Shown one piece after another: positions 43,873-52,030 of a DNA stretch of 64,000 nucleotides. Position numbers and translations under genes: made by a program. Position 1 is the stretch's first letter. Each line of letters starts with the position of its first letter. Source of the DNA: an uncultured Gemmiger sp. (GTDB taxonomy: Bacteria; Bacillota; Clostridia; Oscillospirales; Ruminococcaceae); the NCBI GenBank assembly GCA_944388145.1, contig CALXHQ010000001.1, positions 372,001-436,000 on the forward strand, given 5' to 3'. The notes below the pieces were generated by a model that saw nothing but the letters and a program-made list of their open reading frames with translations, did not search any database and was not told the DNA's origin.

Positions 43873-44404
43873 TCATTTTGCAAAGTTGATAAAATCCTTT
43901 TGATACAGTTCGTAATCAATAGATGACTGCAATTCACCAATTTGATTTCTCCAGGAATTTTTATTCACACGCAATTTTGTGAACCCGAGCTGTTCGTAAA
44001 CATGTTGTGCCCTTTCGTTTTTGAGGTTCGTATCAAGAATAATTCTTTCATACCCAAGATCATGAAACAGAGAGGAAATCAACATGCTCAGGAGGATCTT
44101 TCCAACACCTTTATTTTGTTTTGTGAAATCACATATTTTAATTCCAATTTCGGCAGTCTTACCGCCCTTGTTACGATAGCTCATTTCCCCAATGGGAATA
44201 TCATCCATTTCGACAATCAGCTGCCCGGAAGTTGTGTCGGCATTTTTTCGCAAATGATCTGCAATACTTTTTGCTGTTTCGCCCGTGCCATTTGGGAACC
44301 CCTGCATGTGCCATTATTTTGCCATCATTCCACCACAAGGCAAGTTGTTCCGCGTCCTTCTCGGTTGCGCTCCGGATGGTCAAACGATGATTCTTCAATA
44401 GCAT
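43873..44404 (-). pseudogene. Frameshifted GNAT acetyltransferase
   Basis: A GGGAGGA site and ATG at 44404 start MLLKNHRLTIRSATEKDAEQLALWWNDGK, but the frame is lost at a CCCC run (44299-44302). From there the other frame continues FPNGTGETAKSIADHL to a complete GNAT C-terminus (KQNKGVGKILLSMLISSLF, then VYEQLGFTKLR). Removing one base of the run restores a single ~176-residue protein. It is either a recent pseudogene, a phase-variable gene or a sequencing error. Its base composition is lower in GC than its neighbours. Confidence 0.82.
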
Positions 44405-44624
44405 CCTGTTGTCCTCCCTTTGAGGTGCCTTTGAAAAATCCCCAGCATGGTCTAATTCTACTAAAAAGCAGCGCCTACAGCGTTGTTCAACCTTGGAATA
44501 CACCCAGTATTCCTGCGGCATCGCGTCTTGTATTCGTACTTTTTAGCGAATGTTCCGTACTATTGATTAGATGCACCCCAATTACGACACACTTTGCGGC
44601 ATAACCAGAAAGAGAATCACTTCC

Positions 44625-44668
44625 AAAAAGCGACAAGCTCTGTTTTACAGAAACTTGCCGCTTTTTTT
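44625..44668. terminator. Bidirectional hairpin terminator
   Basis: AAAAAGCGACAAG (44625-44637) pairs with CTTGCCGCTTTTT (44654-44666), with an inner CTGT/ACAG; T runs on both strands. It ends the small gene at 44705 on the minus strand. Confidence 0.75.
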
Positions 44669-44704
44669 GGAAAGGGCGGGCGTTTTAGATGCCGCCCGCA
44701 ACGT

Positions 44705-44860
44705 TCAGTTTGTTTTCTTCCTTACCGTCAGGTACGTTCCGGCTTCCTGTTCTGTGAGCGAGAATTTTGCCATCATCTGCTTCATGGTCTCAAAATCCGG
44801 CAAGCCCTCTTCGCGGCAAATCTCTATGGTGACCAAAACGCCTTGACTTGGATTGCGCAT
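44705..44860 (-). CDS. Small hypothetical protein (51 residues)
   Basis: Starts MRNPSQGVLVTIEICREEGL and ends with VRKKTN; GGAGGAGG lies before the ATG and a hairpin terminator follows the stop, which supports it as a real gene although it is short. Mixed strand/helix, no recognised family. It may be a remnant of a longer gene lost in this variable region. Confidence 0.5.
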   Translation of the reverse strand: MRNPSQGVLVTIEICREEGLPDFETMKQMMAKFSLTEQEAGTYLTVRKKTN

Positions 44861-44949
44861 TGAAAATCCTCCTCCAGCGCAAGCGGCTTCTGCTCCGGTT
44901 TCTCTTCACGGGGAATCCCGGCCGGGAGCGCCGGTGGGATATCTGCCAG

Positions 44950-45516
44950 TTATTTTGTCAATCGAAACGTCAGGCCATCATATTGTTGGCCGTCAACCTC
45001 CCGGGAACCCACGTTGCGGTTGCATTCTACAAAGCCCAGCTTTTCCGCGCAGCGCACCATGCGCGTGTTGCCTGACCAGGTTTGCGTGTAAAGCTCTGTC
45101 ACGCCATTTTCAAAACAATAGCGGATAAAGGCGTTCAGAGCGCTTGTGCCAACGCCGTGGCCCCACACGTCGGGCTCGCAGATGTCGATGCCCACAGCCA
45201 AGCGGGCGGTCTGCCCTTCCTTGACTTGGTTGACCCCCCGGTAATGCTGGTCTATGGGATAAGAGCTCACCCAGCCAATGTGTCTGCCGTTCCACTCAAT
45301 TTCAAATTTCCAACGGCGGGTATCATCGGGCAGCGTTTTCACAGACTGGTAATAGCGGTTCCAGGCCGTCCGCTCAGTCTCTATGTCCGTGTCAATGGGT
45401 TCCCAGGGCGCGTCGGTATTTGCCCACAGAGTTTCAGTGGTAAACCAACGCACATAGTCTTCGATGTCAGAGGCTGTCATATCCCGAAGGATAATGGTTT
45501 CGTATGTAATCTGCAT
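44950..45516 (-). CDS. GNAT family N-acetyltransferase (RimJ/RimL-like)
   Basis: 188 residues, TAGGAGAG upstream of the ATG. ITYETIILRDMTASDIEDYVRWFTTE is the usual N-terminal segment; the acetyl-CoA loop is DVWGHGVGTSALNAFIRYCFENG (about 117-139), and MVRCAEKLGFVECNR the C-terminal strand. The length matches RimJ/RimL-type enzymes that act on proteins or small amines. Substrate unknown. Confidence 0.88.
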   Translation of the reverse strand: MQITYETIILRDMTASDIEDYVRWFTTETLWANTDAPWEPIDTDIETERTAWNRYYQSVKTLPDDTRRWKFEIEWNGRHIGWVSSYPIDQHYRGVNQVKEGQTARLAVGIDICEPDVWGHGVGTSALNAFIRYCFENGVTELYTQTWSGNTRMVRCAEKLGFVECNRNVGSREVDGQQYDGLTFRLTK

Positions 45517-45811
45517 AGTACGGTATCTCTCCTAAGGAATTGGTTGATCGCAAACGATTTCATCGCCAGTGCTTTCATGAAAATCAGCTCCTTTGCCATT
45601 GTATAGAACGATTATAGCACAGTCTTGGGGAAGCGTCGACCTCCCGCGCAGGAATCCCCCTCATTCCGTCAAAGCTGTTCCTTTTGGGAAAATTCCAGCA
45701 TCGGTGGAGTAGCCCGGCCGGGATAGTCAGAACAGGGGTCATCCCCCTCGGAACGGGAACCGTTGAACCCTGCCCGGGCAAACCAGGCGGCAGGCTCCGC
45801 AAAATGGAAAA
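45517..45811. other. Intergenic stretch without a recognisable gene
   Basis: 295 bp upstream of the acetyltransferase. It contains short open frames without ribosome binding sites. A GGGGTCATCCCC dyad-like stretch near 45736 is the only structure I notice. Confidence 0.5.
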
Positions 45812-45847
45812 CGGGTTTGCAAACTTTTTAAAAAGTTTGCAAACCCG
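45812..45847. repeat. Perfect 36-bp palindrome
   Basis: CGGGTTTGCAAACTTTTT (45812-45829) is followed at once by its exact reverse complement. As RNA it is an 18-bp stem without a T tail, so it is not a standard terminator, although it lies just past the tRNA-Tyr terminator. Confidence 0.8.
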
Positions 45848-45860
45848 CATCAGTCCGAAC

Positions 45861-45898
45861 AAAAAATGGGCTAAACATCTAAAATGTCCAGCCCATTT
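45861..45898 (-). terminator. Terminator of tRNA-Tyr
   Basis: A 9-bp stem (45865-45873 with 45890-45898) enclosing a CAT/ATG inner pairing; six T residues follow on the minus strand. The stem reuses the last base of the CCA end. Confidence 0.75.
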
Positions 45899-45982
45899 GG
45901 TGGGAGCTGGTGGATTCGAACCACCGAAGCATTACGCAGCAGATTTACAGTCTGTCCCCATTGGCCACTCGGGAAAGCTCCC
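45898..45982 (-). tRNA. tRNA-Tyr(GTA)
   Basis: An 85-nt class II tRNA with CCA on the minus strand; anticodon loop CTGTAAA gives GTA (complement of 45946-45948). The acceptor pairs GGGAGCT with AGCTCCC. Confidence 0.96.
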
Positions 45983-46035
45983 ATATTCTGTTTTGACGCC
46001 CGCCGTACGTTTTCGTCACTCGCGAGTGCTTGATT

Positions 46036-46064
46036 ATTATAGCAAACCGATTTCGAAAATGCAA
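46036..46064 (-). promoter_or_regulatory. Promoter of tRNA-Tyr
   Basis: On the minus strand, TTGCAT (46059-46064), 17-bp spacer, perfect TATAAT (46036-46041), within very AT-rich DNA. Confidence 0.83.
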
Positions 46065-46154
46065 GAGTTTTTTTTGAAATTTTTTATATTTTTTTGCAAT
46101 TTGACGTTTTGACGAAAAACTTTTTTTGAATCAATGCCCTTTGCCGGCGGTCGG

Positions 46155-46184
46155 TTGGAAAAAGCTGGCCGTTTGTGCTAGAAT
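46155..46184 (+). promoter_or_regulatory. Promoter of pepT
   Basis: TTGGAA (46155-46160), 18-bp spacer, TAGAAT (46179-46184). Confidence 0.6.
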
Positions 46185-46253
46185 ACAAAACAGATGCAGT
46201 CCTTCGGCAACCGTCGGCGGGCCGCCACCTTATCAAGAAAGGAAGCACCCATC

Positions 46254-47471
46254 ATGCGCGCTTACGAACGCCTTTTGCAGTATGTGCGGGTCCACACCAC
46301 CTCAGACCCCAACAGTCCCACCCACCCTACCACCATGCGTCAGTTCGAGCTGGCCAACAAGCTGGTGGCAGAGCTGAAGTCCCTGGGGATCGCGGATGCC
46401 CATGTGGATGAGCACTGCTACGTCTATGCCACTATTCCCGCCACCGACGGCTGTGAGAATGCCCATGCCCTGGGCTTCATCGCCCATATGGACACCACCG
46501 ACGATGCCTCGGGCGAAAACGTGAACCCTATCCTGCATGAAAACTACGACGGCGGCGACGTGACGCTGCCGGGGTCCGGTGCCACCATCTGTGTGGACGA
46601 GTTTCCCTTCCTGGCAGGGCTGAAGGGCCAGACCCTCATCACCACCGATGGCACGACCCTGCTGGGGGCCGATGACAAGGCCGGCATTGCCGAGATTATG
46701 ACCATGGCTGAGCGAGTTTTGACCGAGAACCGCCCCCACGGCAAGATCTGCATCGGGTTCACCCCTGATGAGGAGGTGGGGCAAGGGGCAGACCTCTTCG
46801 ATGTGCCGGGCTTTGGCGCCGACTTTGCCTACACGGTGGACGGCGGTGATGTCAATGAGATTAACTACGAAAATTTCAATGCCGCGGCTGCGGTGGTCAC
46901 GGTGCACGGGCTGTCGGTGCATCCCGGTTCGGCCAAAGACACGATGAAAAATGCAATGAACATCGCCATGGAGTTCCATGCTGCGCTGCCGGCCTTTGAT
47001 CGCCCCGAACATACCGAGGGGTACGAGGGCTTTTTCCACCTGACCAGCATGATCGGTGACGTCACCACCGCCAAACTGGGCTATATTGTCCGCGACCATG
47101 ACACTGCCCGCTTCAACGACCGCAAAGCCGAGATGGCCCGCATTGCCGCCCGGTTGAACGACCGCTATGGTCAGGGCACGGTGGAACTGGACCTGACGGA
47201 CAGCTACTATAACATGGTTGAGAAGATCCAGCCCCACTTCCACCTGGTGGAGAACGCCCGCAAGGCCATTGCCGCAGTGGGTCTGGAACCGCAGGATGTT
47301 CCCATTCGCGGAGGCACAGACGGCGCCATGCTCAGCTTCAAAGGGCTGCCCTGCCCCAACTTGGGCACCGGCGGATTCAACTGCCACGGCCCCTTCGAAT
47401 GTGCCACCGTGGAGAAGATGGATCAGATGGTGGAAATTCTGCTGAATCTTGTAGACTTGTACAGGGCGTGA
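46254..47471 (+). CDS. pepT: Peptidase T (tripeptide aminopeptidase)
   Basis: 405 residues, the normal length, from ATG with AAAGGAAG upstream. M20B zinc exopeptidase removing the N-terminal residue of tripeptides in the cytoplasm. Metal ligands appear as HMDTTDD (His near 77), GADDKAG, DEEVG with the catalytic glutamate, and RGGTDG near the C-terminus. It is a single gene with its own promoter and a strong terminator. Confidence 0.96.
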   Translation: MRAYERLLQYVRVHTTSDPNSPTHPTTMRQFELANKLVAELKSLGIADAHVDEHCYVYATIPATDGCENAHALGFIAHMDTTDDASGENVNPILHENYDGGDVTLPGSGATICVDEFPFLAGLKGQTLITTDGTTLLGADDKAGIAEIMTMAERVLTENRPHGKICIGFTPDEEVGQGADLFDVPGFGADFAYTVDGGDVNEINYENFNAAAAVVTVHGLSVHPGSAKDTMKNAMNIAMEFHAALPAFDRPEHTEGYEGFFHLTSMIGDVTTAKLGYIVRDHDTARFNDRKAEMARIAARLNDRYGQGTVELDLTDSYYNMVEKIQPHFHLVENARKAIAAVGLEPQDVPIRGGTDGAMLSFKGLPCPNLGTGGFNCHGPFECATVEKMDQMVEILLNLVDLYRA

Positions 47472-47582
47472 ACCCGGGGCAAAGCCCCGCGCAGCCAACT
47501 CCGCCCGGACATCCCTGCACAATTTCCGTTCCGCACCGAGAGCAGCGCCCTCTGGAGCTGGCAGATATGCAGGAGAATACAG

Positions 47583-47630
47583 CGGACGGCCTGCCTTTCC
47601 TTTTGTGGGAAGGCAGGCCGTCCGATTTTT
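47583..47630 (+). terminator. Terminator downstream of pepT
   Basis: An 18-bp stem (47583-47600 with 47607-47624, one G-U) followed by ATTTTTG, 112 bp after the stop. Confidence 0.88.
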
Positions 47631-47920
47631 GTGCGGTCATCCGGGCGGCCCCTCTCTTGAGGACGCGTCGGCCCCGATTCCATCAATCGCCGCAGAGCGA
47701 TTTTTCGGCGCAACTTTAGAAGGGTCCCACTAACGGATTGCCGCAGTTTTTCCAACATCTTGGCGGCCGCTTCCCACACACAGGGGTAAGTCTTATGCGC
47801 TGACCAAAACAGTGCACCGGAATTTTTCTGGCCGGACAGCGGCATCCTCGAGCAGAGAAGTGTGCGCGTTGTCCCCTGCAACGCACAAATCAGGCGGACG
47901 GGTAAGCTTTTGGCTCAAAA
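47631..47920. other. Intergenic stretch without a recognisable gene
   Basis: 290 bp between the pepT terminator and the tRNA-Leu terminator. A minus-strand frame runs across it and into pepT, but has no ribosome binding site or known domain. It may be the remains of a lost gene. Confidence 0.5.
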
Positions 47921-47957
47921 ATCACAAAAAGCCCGAAGGCATCAACCTTCGGGCTTT
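47921..47957 (-). terminator. Terminator of tRNA-Leu(CAG) copy 2
   Basis: A 12-bp stem (47928-47939 with 47946-47957); TTTGTGATTTTT follows on the minus strand. Confidence 0.85.
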
Positions 47958-48043
47958 GGTGCGGATGAAGGGATTTGAACCCACACTCTTTTAAGGGAAC
48001 TAGAACCTGAATCTAGCGCGTCTGCCAGTTCCGCCACATCCGC
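47957..48043 (-). tRNA. tRNA-Leu(CAG), copy 2
   Basis: An 87-nt class II tRNA identical to the plus-strand copy at 42037-42123; the anticodon is the complement of 48007-48009. The two form the core of a 123-bp perfect inverted repeat (42003-42125 and 47955-48077). Confidence 0.97.
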
Positions 48044-48081
48044 ATATTTTGTTTCCGCCGTTTGTACCGGCGACGCATTTT

Positions 48082-48109
48082 ATTATAGCACGAGTTCGGA
48101 AAATGTCAA
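48082..48109 (-). promoter_or_regulatory. Promoter of tRNA-Leu(CAG) copy 2
   Basis: TTGACA (48104-48109), 16-bp spacer, perfect TATAAT (48082-48087). It differs from the copy-1 promoter, so the duplication stops between promoter and leader. Confidence 0.88.
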
Positions 48110-48168
48110 TACTTTTTTCAAAATTGTTTTCCGGGGCGGCGGAGGCAGCACAGAGGGGGCTTTTCCCT

Positions 48169-48873
48169 TCAGGGATATTTGGCGGCTTTGACAAACGCCT
48201 GGAACAGGCGCAGCGAGGCAGGGTCCTTCCGGTAGAGGGACTCCGGGTGCCACTGTACCCCCAGGATAAAGTGCTTGCCCGGCATCCAGGCGGCTTCCAC
48301 CAGCCCGTCCTCCGAGGTGGCCGCGGCACGCAGCAGCGGCGACAGATCCCGGATTGCCTGATGGTGGCAGCTGTTGACACCATAGTCTGGGCTGCCCACA
48401 ATCTCATACAGCGGGCTGTTGCGCTCCACCGTCACTTTGTGGGCAGGGCGGTCGTAGGGGCGTTCCATCCGGTGGGTGAGTCCCGGGTGCTGGGTGGGCA
48501 GATCCTGGTACAGCGTTCCTCCGGTGTGGGCGTTCAAAAACTGCAGGCCGCGGCAGATGCCCAGCACCGGCTTGTCCAGGCGGATGGCGGCATCCAGCAG
48601 GATACCCTCCATCCGATCCCGGGCGGCACAGGCCACACCGCAGGCGGGCAGGCGCTCCTCACCGTACAGGGTGGGGTCCACATCCTGACCGCCGGGCAGC
48701 AGCAGGCCGTCACAGGTACGAATAAAATACAACAGCTCGGTCTTATCATCGGTCAGCGGCAGCATCACCGGGATGGACAGGCTTTCCTCCAGTGCCTGCA
48801 TGTAACCCGGCAGCATCCAGTAGCTTTGCTTTTCCTCATCGTAGAGCGGCACAATGCCGATCACAGGTCTCAT
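48169..48873 (-). CDS. Class I glutamine-amidotransferase-like hydrolase (peptidase C26, PuuD-like)
   Basis: 234 residues from ATG with AGAGGTG upstream. The nucleophile elbow GICRG (Cys near 98) and the catalytic HPE (QWHPES, near 209) define the C26 family, which cleaves gamma-glutamyl amides such as gamma-glutamyl-GABA. LLPGGQDVDPTLYGEE near 57-72 is the family's oxyanion region. No putrescine-pathway partners are nearby, so the substrate is open. Confidence 0.9.
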   Translation of the reverse strand: MRPVIGIVPLYDEEKQSYWMLPGYMQALEESLSIPVMLPLTDDKTELLYFIRTCDGLLLPGGQDVDPTLYGEERLPACGVACAARDRMEGILLDAAIRLDKPVLGICRGLQFLNAHTGGTLYQDLPTQHPGLTHRMERPYDRPAHKVTVERNSPLYEIVGSPDYGVNSCHHQAIRDLSPLLRAAATSEDGLVEAAWMPGKHFILGVQWHPESLYRKDPASLRLFQAFVKAAKYP

Positions 48874-49087
48874 GGTGTCACCTCTTCCTACAAGATCATA
48901 CAAAAGCGCTGCCAACCCAGTGGTGACGGCCTTTGTCACACCTGAGCGGCAGCTCTATGAGAAGTAATATACCATATTTTTTCTCCAAGGGGAAGAGGCA
49001 ATTTGCCCAACAGATATCCGCCCGGTTTCATCGCTGCTGACTGCCGGCCCCACCGCCAAAATTTCGCCCCAGCGGCGGGTTCAAGAC

Positions 49088-49116
49088 TTTTCAACCGGCG
49101 GCAAGTATGGTAGAAT
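49088..49116 (+). promoter_or_regulatory. Weak promoter candidate of the polysaccharide operon
   Basis: TAGAAT (49111-49116) with TTTTCA 17 bp upstream. The -35 is poor, so an activator or another start is possible. Confidence 0.4.
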
Positions 49117-49178
49117 AATGTGGATTAGATGAATTGGGACAGGTGCGCCCCTGCGCCCTCTGCCCCCGGGAGGCTGTT

Positions 49179-50228
49179 ATGGCAGATACGATTTTTCACG
49201 ATAAAACTTTGCTCATCACCGGCGGCACCGGCAGTTTCGGCCACACGGTGCTGAAGCATTTTTTGACCACCGATATTGGTGAGATCCGCATTTTCTCCCG
49301 CGATGAGAAAAAACAGGACGATATGCGCCATGAACTTCAGGCGCACTACCCGGAATATTACCAGAAAGTCAAGTTCTACATCGGCGACGTGCGCAATATC
49401 CAGAGCCTGCGTGACGTGATGCCCGGTGTGGATTATATCTTCCACGCCGCGGCGCTGAAGCAGGTACCTTCCTGCGAGTTTTTCCCCATGGAGGCGGTGC
49501 GCACCAACATCGAGGGCACCGACAACATGCTCCACGCGGCCATCGAGGCAGGCGTCAAGCGGGTGGTCTGCCTGTCCACCGATAAAGCCGCCTACCCCAT
49601 CAACGCCATGGGCATCTCCAAGGCGATGATGGAGCATGTCATCACCGCCAACGCCCGGGTATCCGCCCAGCGGGGCGGCCCGGTCATCTGCTGCACCCGG
49701 TACGGCAACGTCATGTGCAGCCGCGGCTCGGTTATCCCGCTGTTTGTGGAGCAGATCAAGGACGGCAACCCCATCACCATCACCGACCCCAACATGACCC
49801 GCTTTTTGATGAACCTGGACGAGGCCGTGGACCTGGTCATGTTCGCCTTTGAGCACGCCAATCCCGGCGACCTGTTCATCCAGAAGTCGGACGCCTCCAC
49901 CATCGGCGACCTGGCCAGGGCGGTGCAAAAGCTGTTTGGCGATACCGGCACCCGTATCATCGGCACCCGCCACGGCGAGAAGCTGTACGAGACGCTGATG
50001 ACTAAGGAGGAGCGCACCCGCAGCGAGGACATGGGCGATTATTTCCGCGTTTCGGCTGACAACCGTGACCTGAACTACGACAAATACTTTATCAAGGGGC
50101 AGGTGCGCACCCAGGCGGACGAGGATTACACCAGCCACAACACCCGCCGCCTGAACGTGGACGAGACGGTGGAAAAAATCCTGACCACCGACTACATCAA
50201 GGAGGAGCTGGCAAAAGCCGGCAAGTAA
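49179..50228 (+). CDS. capE: UDP-N-acetylglucosamine 4,6-dehydratase/5-epimerase (CapE-like)
   Basis: 349 residues from ATG with GGGAGG upstream. An extended SDR: NAD(P) loop GGTGSFG at 15-21, and a late catalytic region (STDKAAYPINAMGISKAMME) where the family has an altered Tyr-x3-Lys site. CapE/WbjB/FnlA turn UDP-GlcNAc into a 4-keto-6-deoxy sugar with L configuration, the first step to UDP-N-acetyl-L-fucosamine. CapF and CapG homologues follow, which supports this over a generic dehydratase (PseB). Confidence 0.92.
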   Translation: MADTIFHDKTLLITGGTGSFGHTVLKHFLTTDIGEIRIFSRDEKKQDDMRHELQAHYPEYYQKVKFYIGDVRNIQSLRDVMPGVDYIFHAAALKQVPSCEFFPMEAVRTNIEGTDNMLHAAIEAGVKRVVCLSTDKAAYPINAMGISKAMMEHVITANARVSAQRGGPVICCTRYGNVMCSRGSVIPLFVEQIKDGNPITITDPNMTRFLMNLDEAVDLVMFAFEHANPGDLFIQKSDASTIGDLARAVQKLFGDTGTRIIGTRHGEKLYETLMTKEERTRSEDMGDYFRVSADNRDLNYDKYFIKGQVRTQADEDYTSHNTRRLNVDETVEKILTTDYIKEELAKAGK

Positions 50229-50231
50229 GCC

Positions 50232-51407
50232 ATGGCACTGACGAAAGACAGCCCCATCCTGATTACCGGCGCCGGCGGGTTTGTGGGCAAAAACCTGGCG
50301 GCGGAGCTCTCTGCCCGGGGGTACACTTCCCTGCTCTGCTTTGAGAAGGATGACACGCCGGAAACGCTGGCCGGCTACTGCCAGAAAGCCGCCTTTGTGG
50401 TGCACCTGGCGGGCGTGAACCGGCCCAAGGACCCCGGCGAGTTTTACGCCGGCAATTCCGGTCTGACCGACCTGCTGCTGGCCGATTTGGAAGCCGCCGG
50501 CAACGCCTGCCCGGTTCTGGTGACCTCCAGCGTGCAGGCCGCACTGGACAACGATTACGGCAAATCGAAGCTGCAGGCGGAGGAAGCCATCTTTGCCCAC
50601 GGGCAGCGCACCGGCGCGCCGGTGTATGTGTTCCGCATGGAAGGCGTGTTCGGCAAGTGGTGCCGCCCCAACTACAACAGCGTGGTGGCCACTTTCTGCC
50701 ACAACATTGCCCGCGGGCTGCCCATCCAGGTGCGTGACCCGGACTTTGCGCTGCCGCTGGTCTACATTGACGACGTGGTGGCCTGCATCCTGGACGCGAT
50801 GGAAAAGAGCGAAGCCGTGCGCGACAGCGAAAACCGCTGCCGCATCCACCCGGTGCATACCGTGACGCTGGGGCAGCTGGCCGAGACCATCCAGAACTTT
50901 GCCAAAGCCCGCGGCGGCGGTGCCGCCAGAGCGCTGGGCGCCGACGGCCTGCCTACGCTGGCAGTGCCGGAGCTGGCGGCGGGCAGCTTTGAGAAAAAAC
51001 TCTACTCCACCTATCTGTCCTACCTGCCTGCGGACGAATTTGCCTACGACCTGAACATGCACTGCGACGCCCGCGGCAGCTTTACCGAGTTTTTGCGCAC
51101 GCCGGAGCGGGGGCAGGTCAGCGTGAACATCTCGCACCCCGGCATCGTCAAGGGCAACCACTGGCACCACACCAAGAACGAGAAGTTTTTGGTGGTGAAA
51201 GGCGAGGGGGTCATCCGGTTCCGGCAGATCTTCTCGGACGAGGTGATCGAGTACCGTGTCAGCGGCGAAAAGCTGCAGGTGGTGGACATCCCCTGCGGCT
51301 ACACCCACAACATCGAGAATGTGGGCGAGGGCGACATGGTGACGGTGATGTGGGCCAACGAAGCCTTTGACCCGGAACACCCGGACACCTACGCGATGCA
51401 GGTGTAA
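50232..51407 (+). CDS. capF: Bifunctional reductase/cupin epimerase (CapF-like)
   Basis: 391 residues, three bases after capE. The N-terminal SDR half (ITGAGGFVGKNLA, about 11-23) reduces the 4-keto group with NADPH; the C-terminal cupin half (SFTEFLRTPERGQVSVNISHPGIVKGNHWHHTKNEKFLVV, about 290-330) carries the metal histidines for 3-epimerisation. This two-domain layout is specific to CapF/WbjC/FnlB, the second enzyme of UDP-L-FucNAc synthesis. Confidence 0.94.
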   Translation: MALTKDSPILITGAGGFVGKNLAAELSARGYTSLLCFEKDDTPETLAGYCQKAAFVVHLAGVNRPKDPGEFYAGNSGLTDLLLADLEAAGNACPVLVTSSVQAALDNDYGKSKLQAEEAIFAHGQRTGAPVYVFRMEGVFGKWCRPNYNSVVATFCHNIARGLPIQVRDPDFALPLVYIDDVVACILDAMEKSEAVRDSENRCRIHPVHTVTLGQLAETIQNFAKARGGGAARALGADGLPTLAVPELAAGSFEKKLYSTYLSYLPADEFAYDLNMHCDARGSFTEFLRTPERGQVSVNISHPGIVKGNHWHHTKNEKFLVVKGEGVIRFRQIFSDEVIEYRVSGEKLQVVDIPCGYTHNIENVGEGDMVTVMWANEAFDPEHPDTYAMQV

Positions 51408-51446
51408 TTTTAGGGCTGGCGTCGGGCTAAAAAAGGAGACTTTGCC

Positions 51447-51896
51447 ATGTTGCGGATGCTGATAGCCATATTGCTGGCCAGCCCGGTCGGACTGGTTGGC
51501 GGAATCTTGTGCCTGCTTGGACTGGCCTGGTGCTTTTCCCCCGCCCCGCTGCCGCTGGCCCCGGTGCTGCTGCTTGCCGGTGGCAGCCTGATTTTCCTGG
51601 TAGGGTATGCCCTGCGTCAGGACCGTGTTCTGGTGCGAAAGGGACATTCTGTGACCGGATATGCTGTCAAAGTAGCCCGAAGCATTGCCAAAGTCAACCT
51701 AACCCTCTCCGTACCGGGGCCAGAAATTCATCCTTACCGCATCAACTACCGCTATACCGTGGACGGCATAGACTATACTGGGCGCAGCCGTCTGCTTTGG
51801 GTGCCGCCTGTTCTGCCGAAGAACCGGTGCATCCGGGTTTATTTTAACCCCCGCAAGCCCGCCCGTTCCGCCCTGGATTTTCCGATCATTCTGTAG
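51447..51896 (+). CDS. DUF3592-like membrane protein inside the capsule operon
   Basis: 149 residues, AAAGGAGA before the ATG. Two hydrophobic helices (about 5-28 and 33-53) then an extracytoplasmic beta-rich domain (VTGYAVKVARS...YRINYRYTVDGIDYTGRSRLL...VYFNPRKPARS), the pattern of DUF3592 proteins. Function unknown. It separates capF from capG, a place where no pathway gene is needed, so it may be an insertion or an assembly factor. Confidence 0.75.
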   Translation: MLRMLIAILLASPVGLVGGILCLLGLAWCFSPAPLPLAPVLLLAGGSLIFLVGYALRQDRVLVRKGHSVTGYAVKVARSIAKVNLTLSVPGPEIHPYRINYRYTVDGIDYTGRSRLLWVPPVLPKNRCIRVYFNPRKPARSALDFPIIL

Positions 51897-52030
51897 CCAG
51901 TCGAACCGATGGGCGGCGGGCGTTTTCCCCAAAAGGCTCATTTTCCACCCCTTGGGGGCCTGGAAGCCGGCCATTCGCCGCCGGATACGGCGCGAATCTG
52001 TTGGAATTCAAGAAAAAGGATTGTTGCAGC

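Noticed and set aside
47423-47881. Minus-strand frame overlapping the 3' end of pepT
   Set aside because: No start signal, overlaps pepT and its terminator, no known domain; at most a gene remnant.
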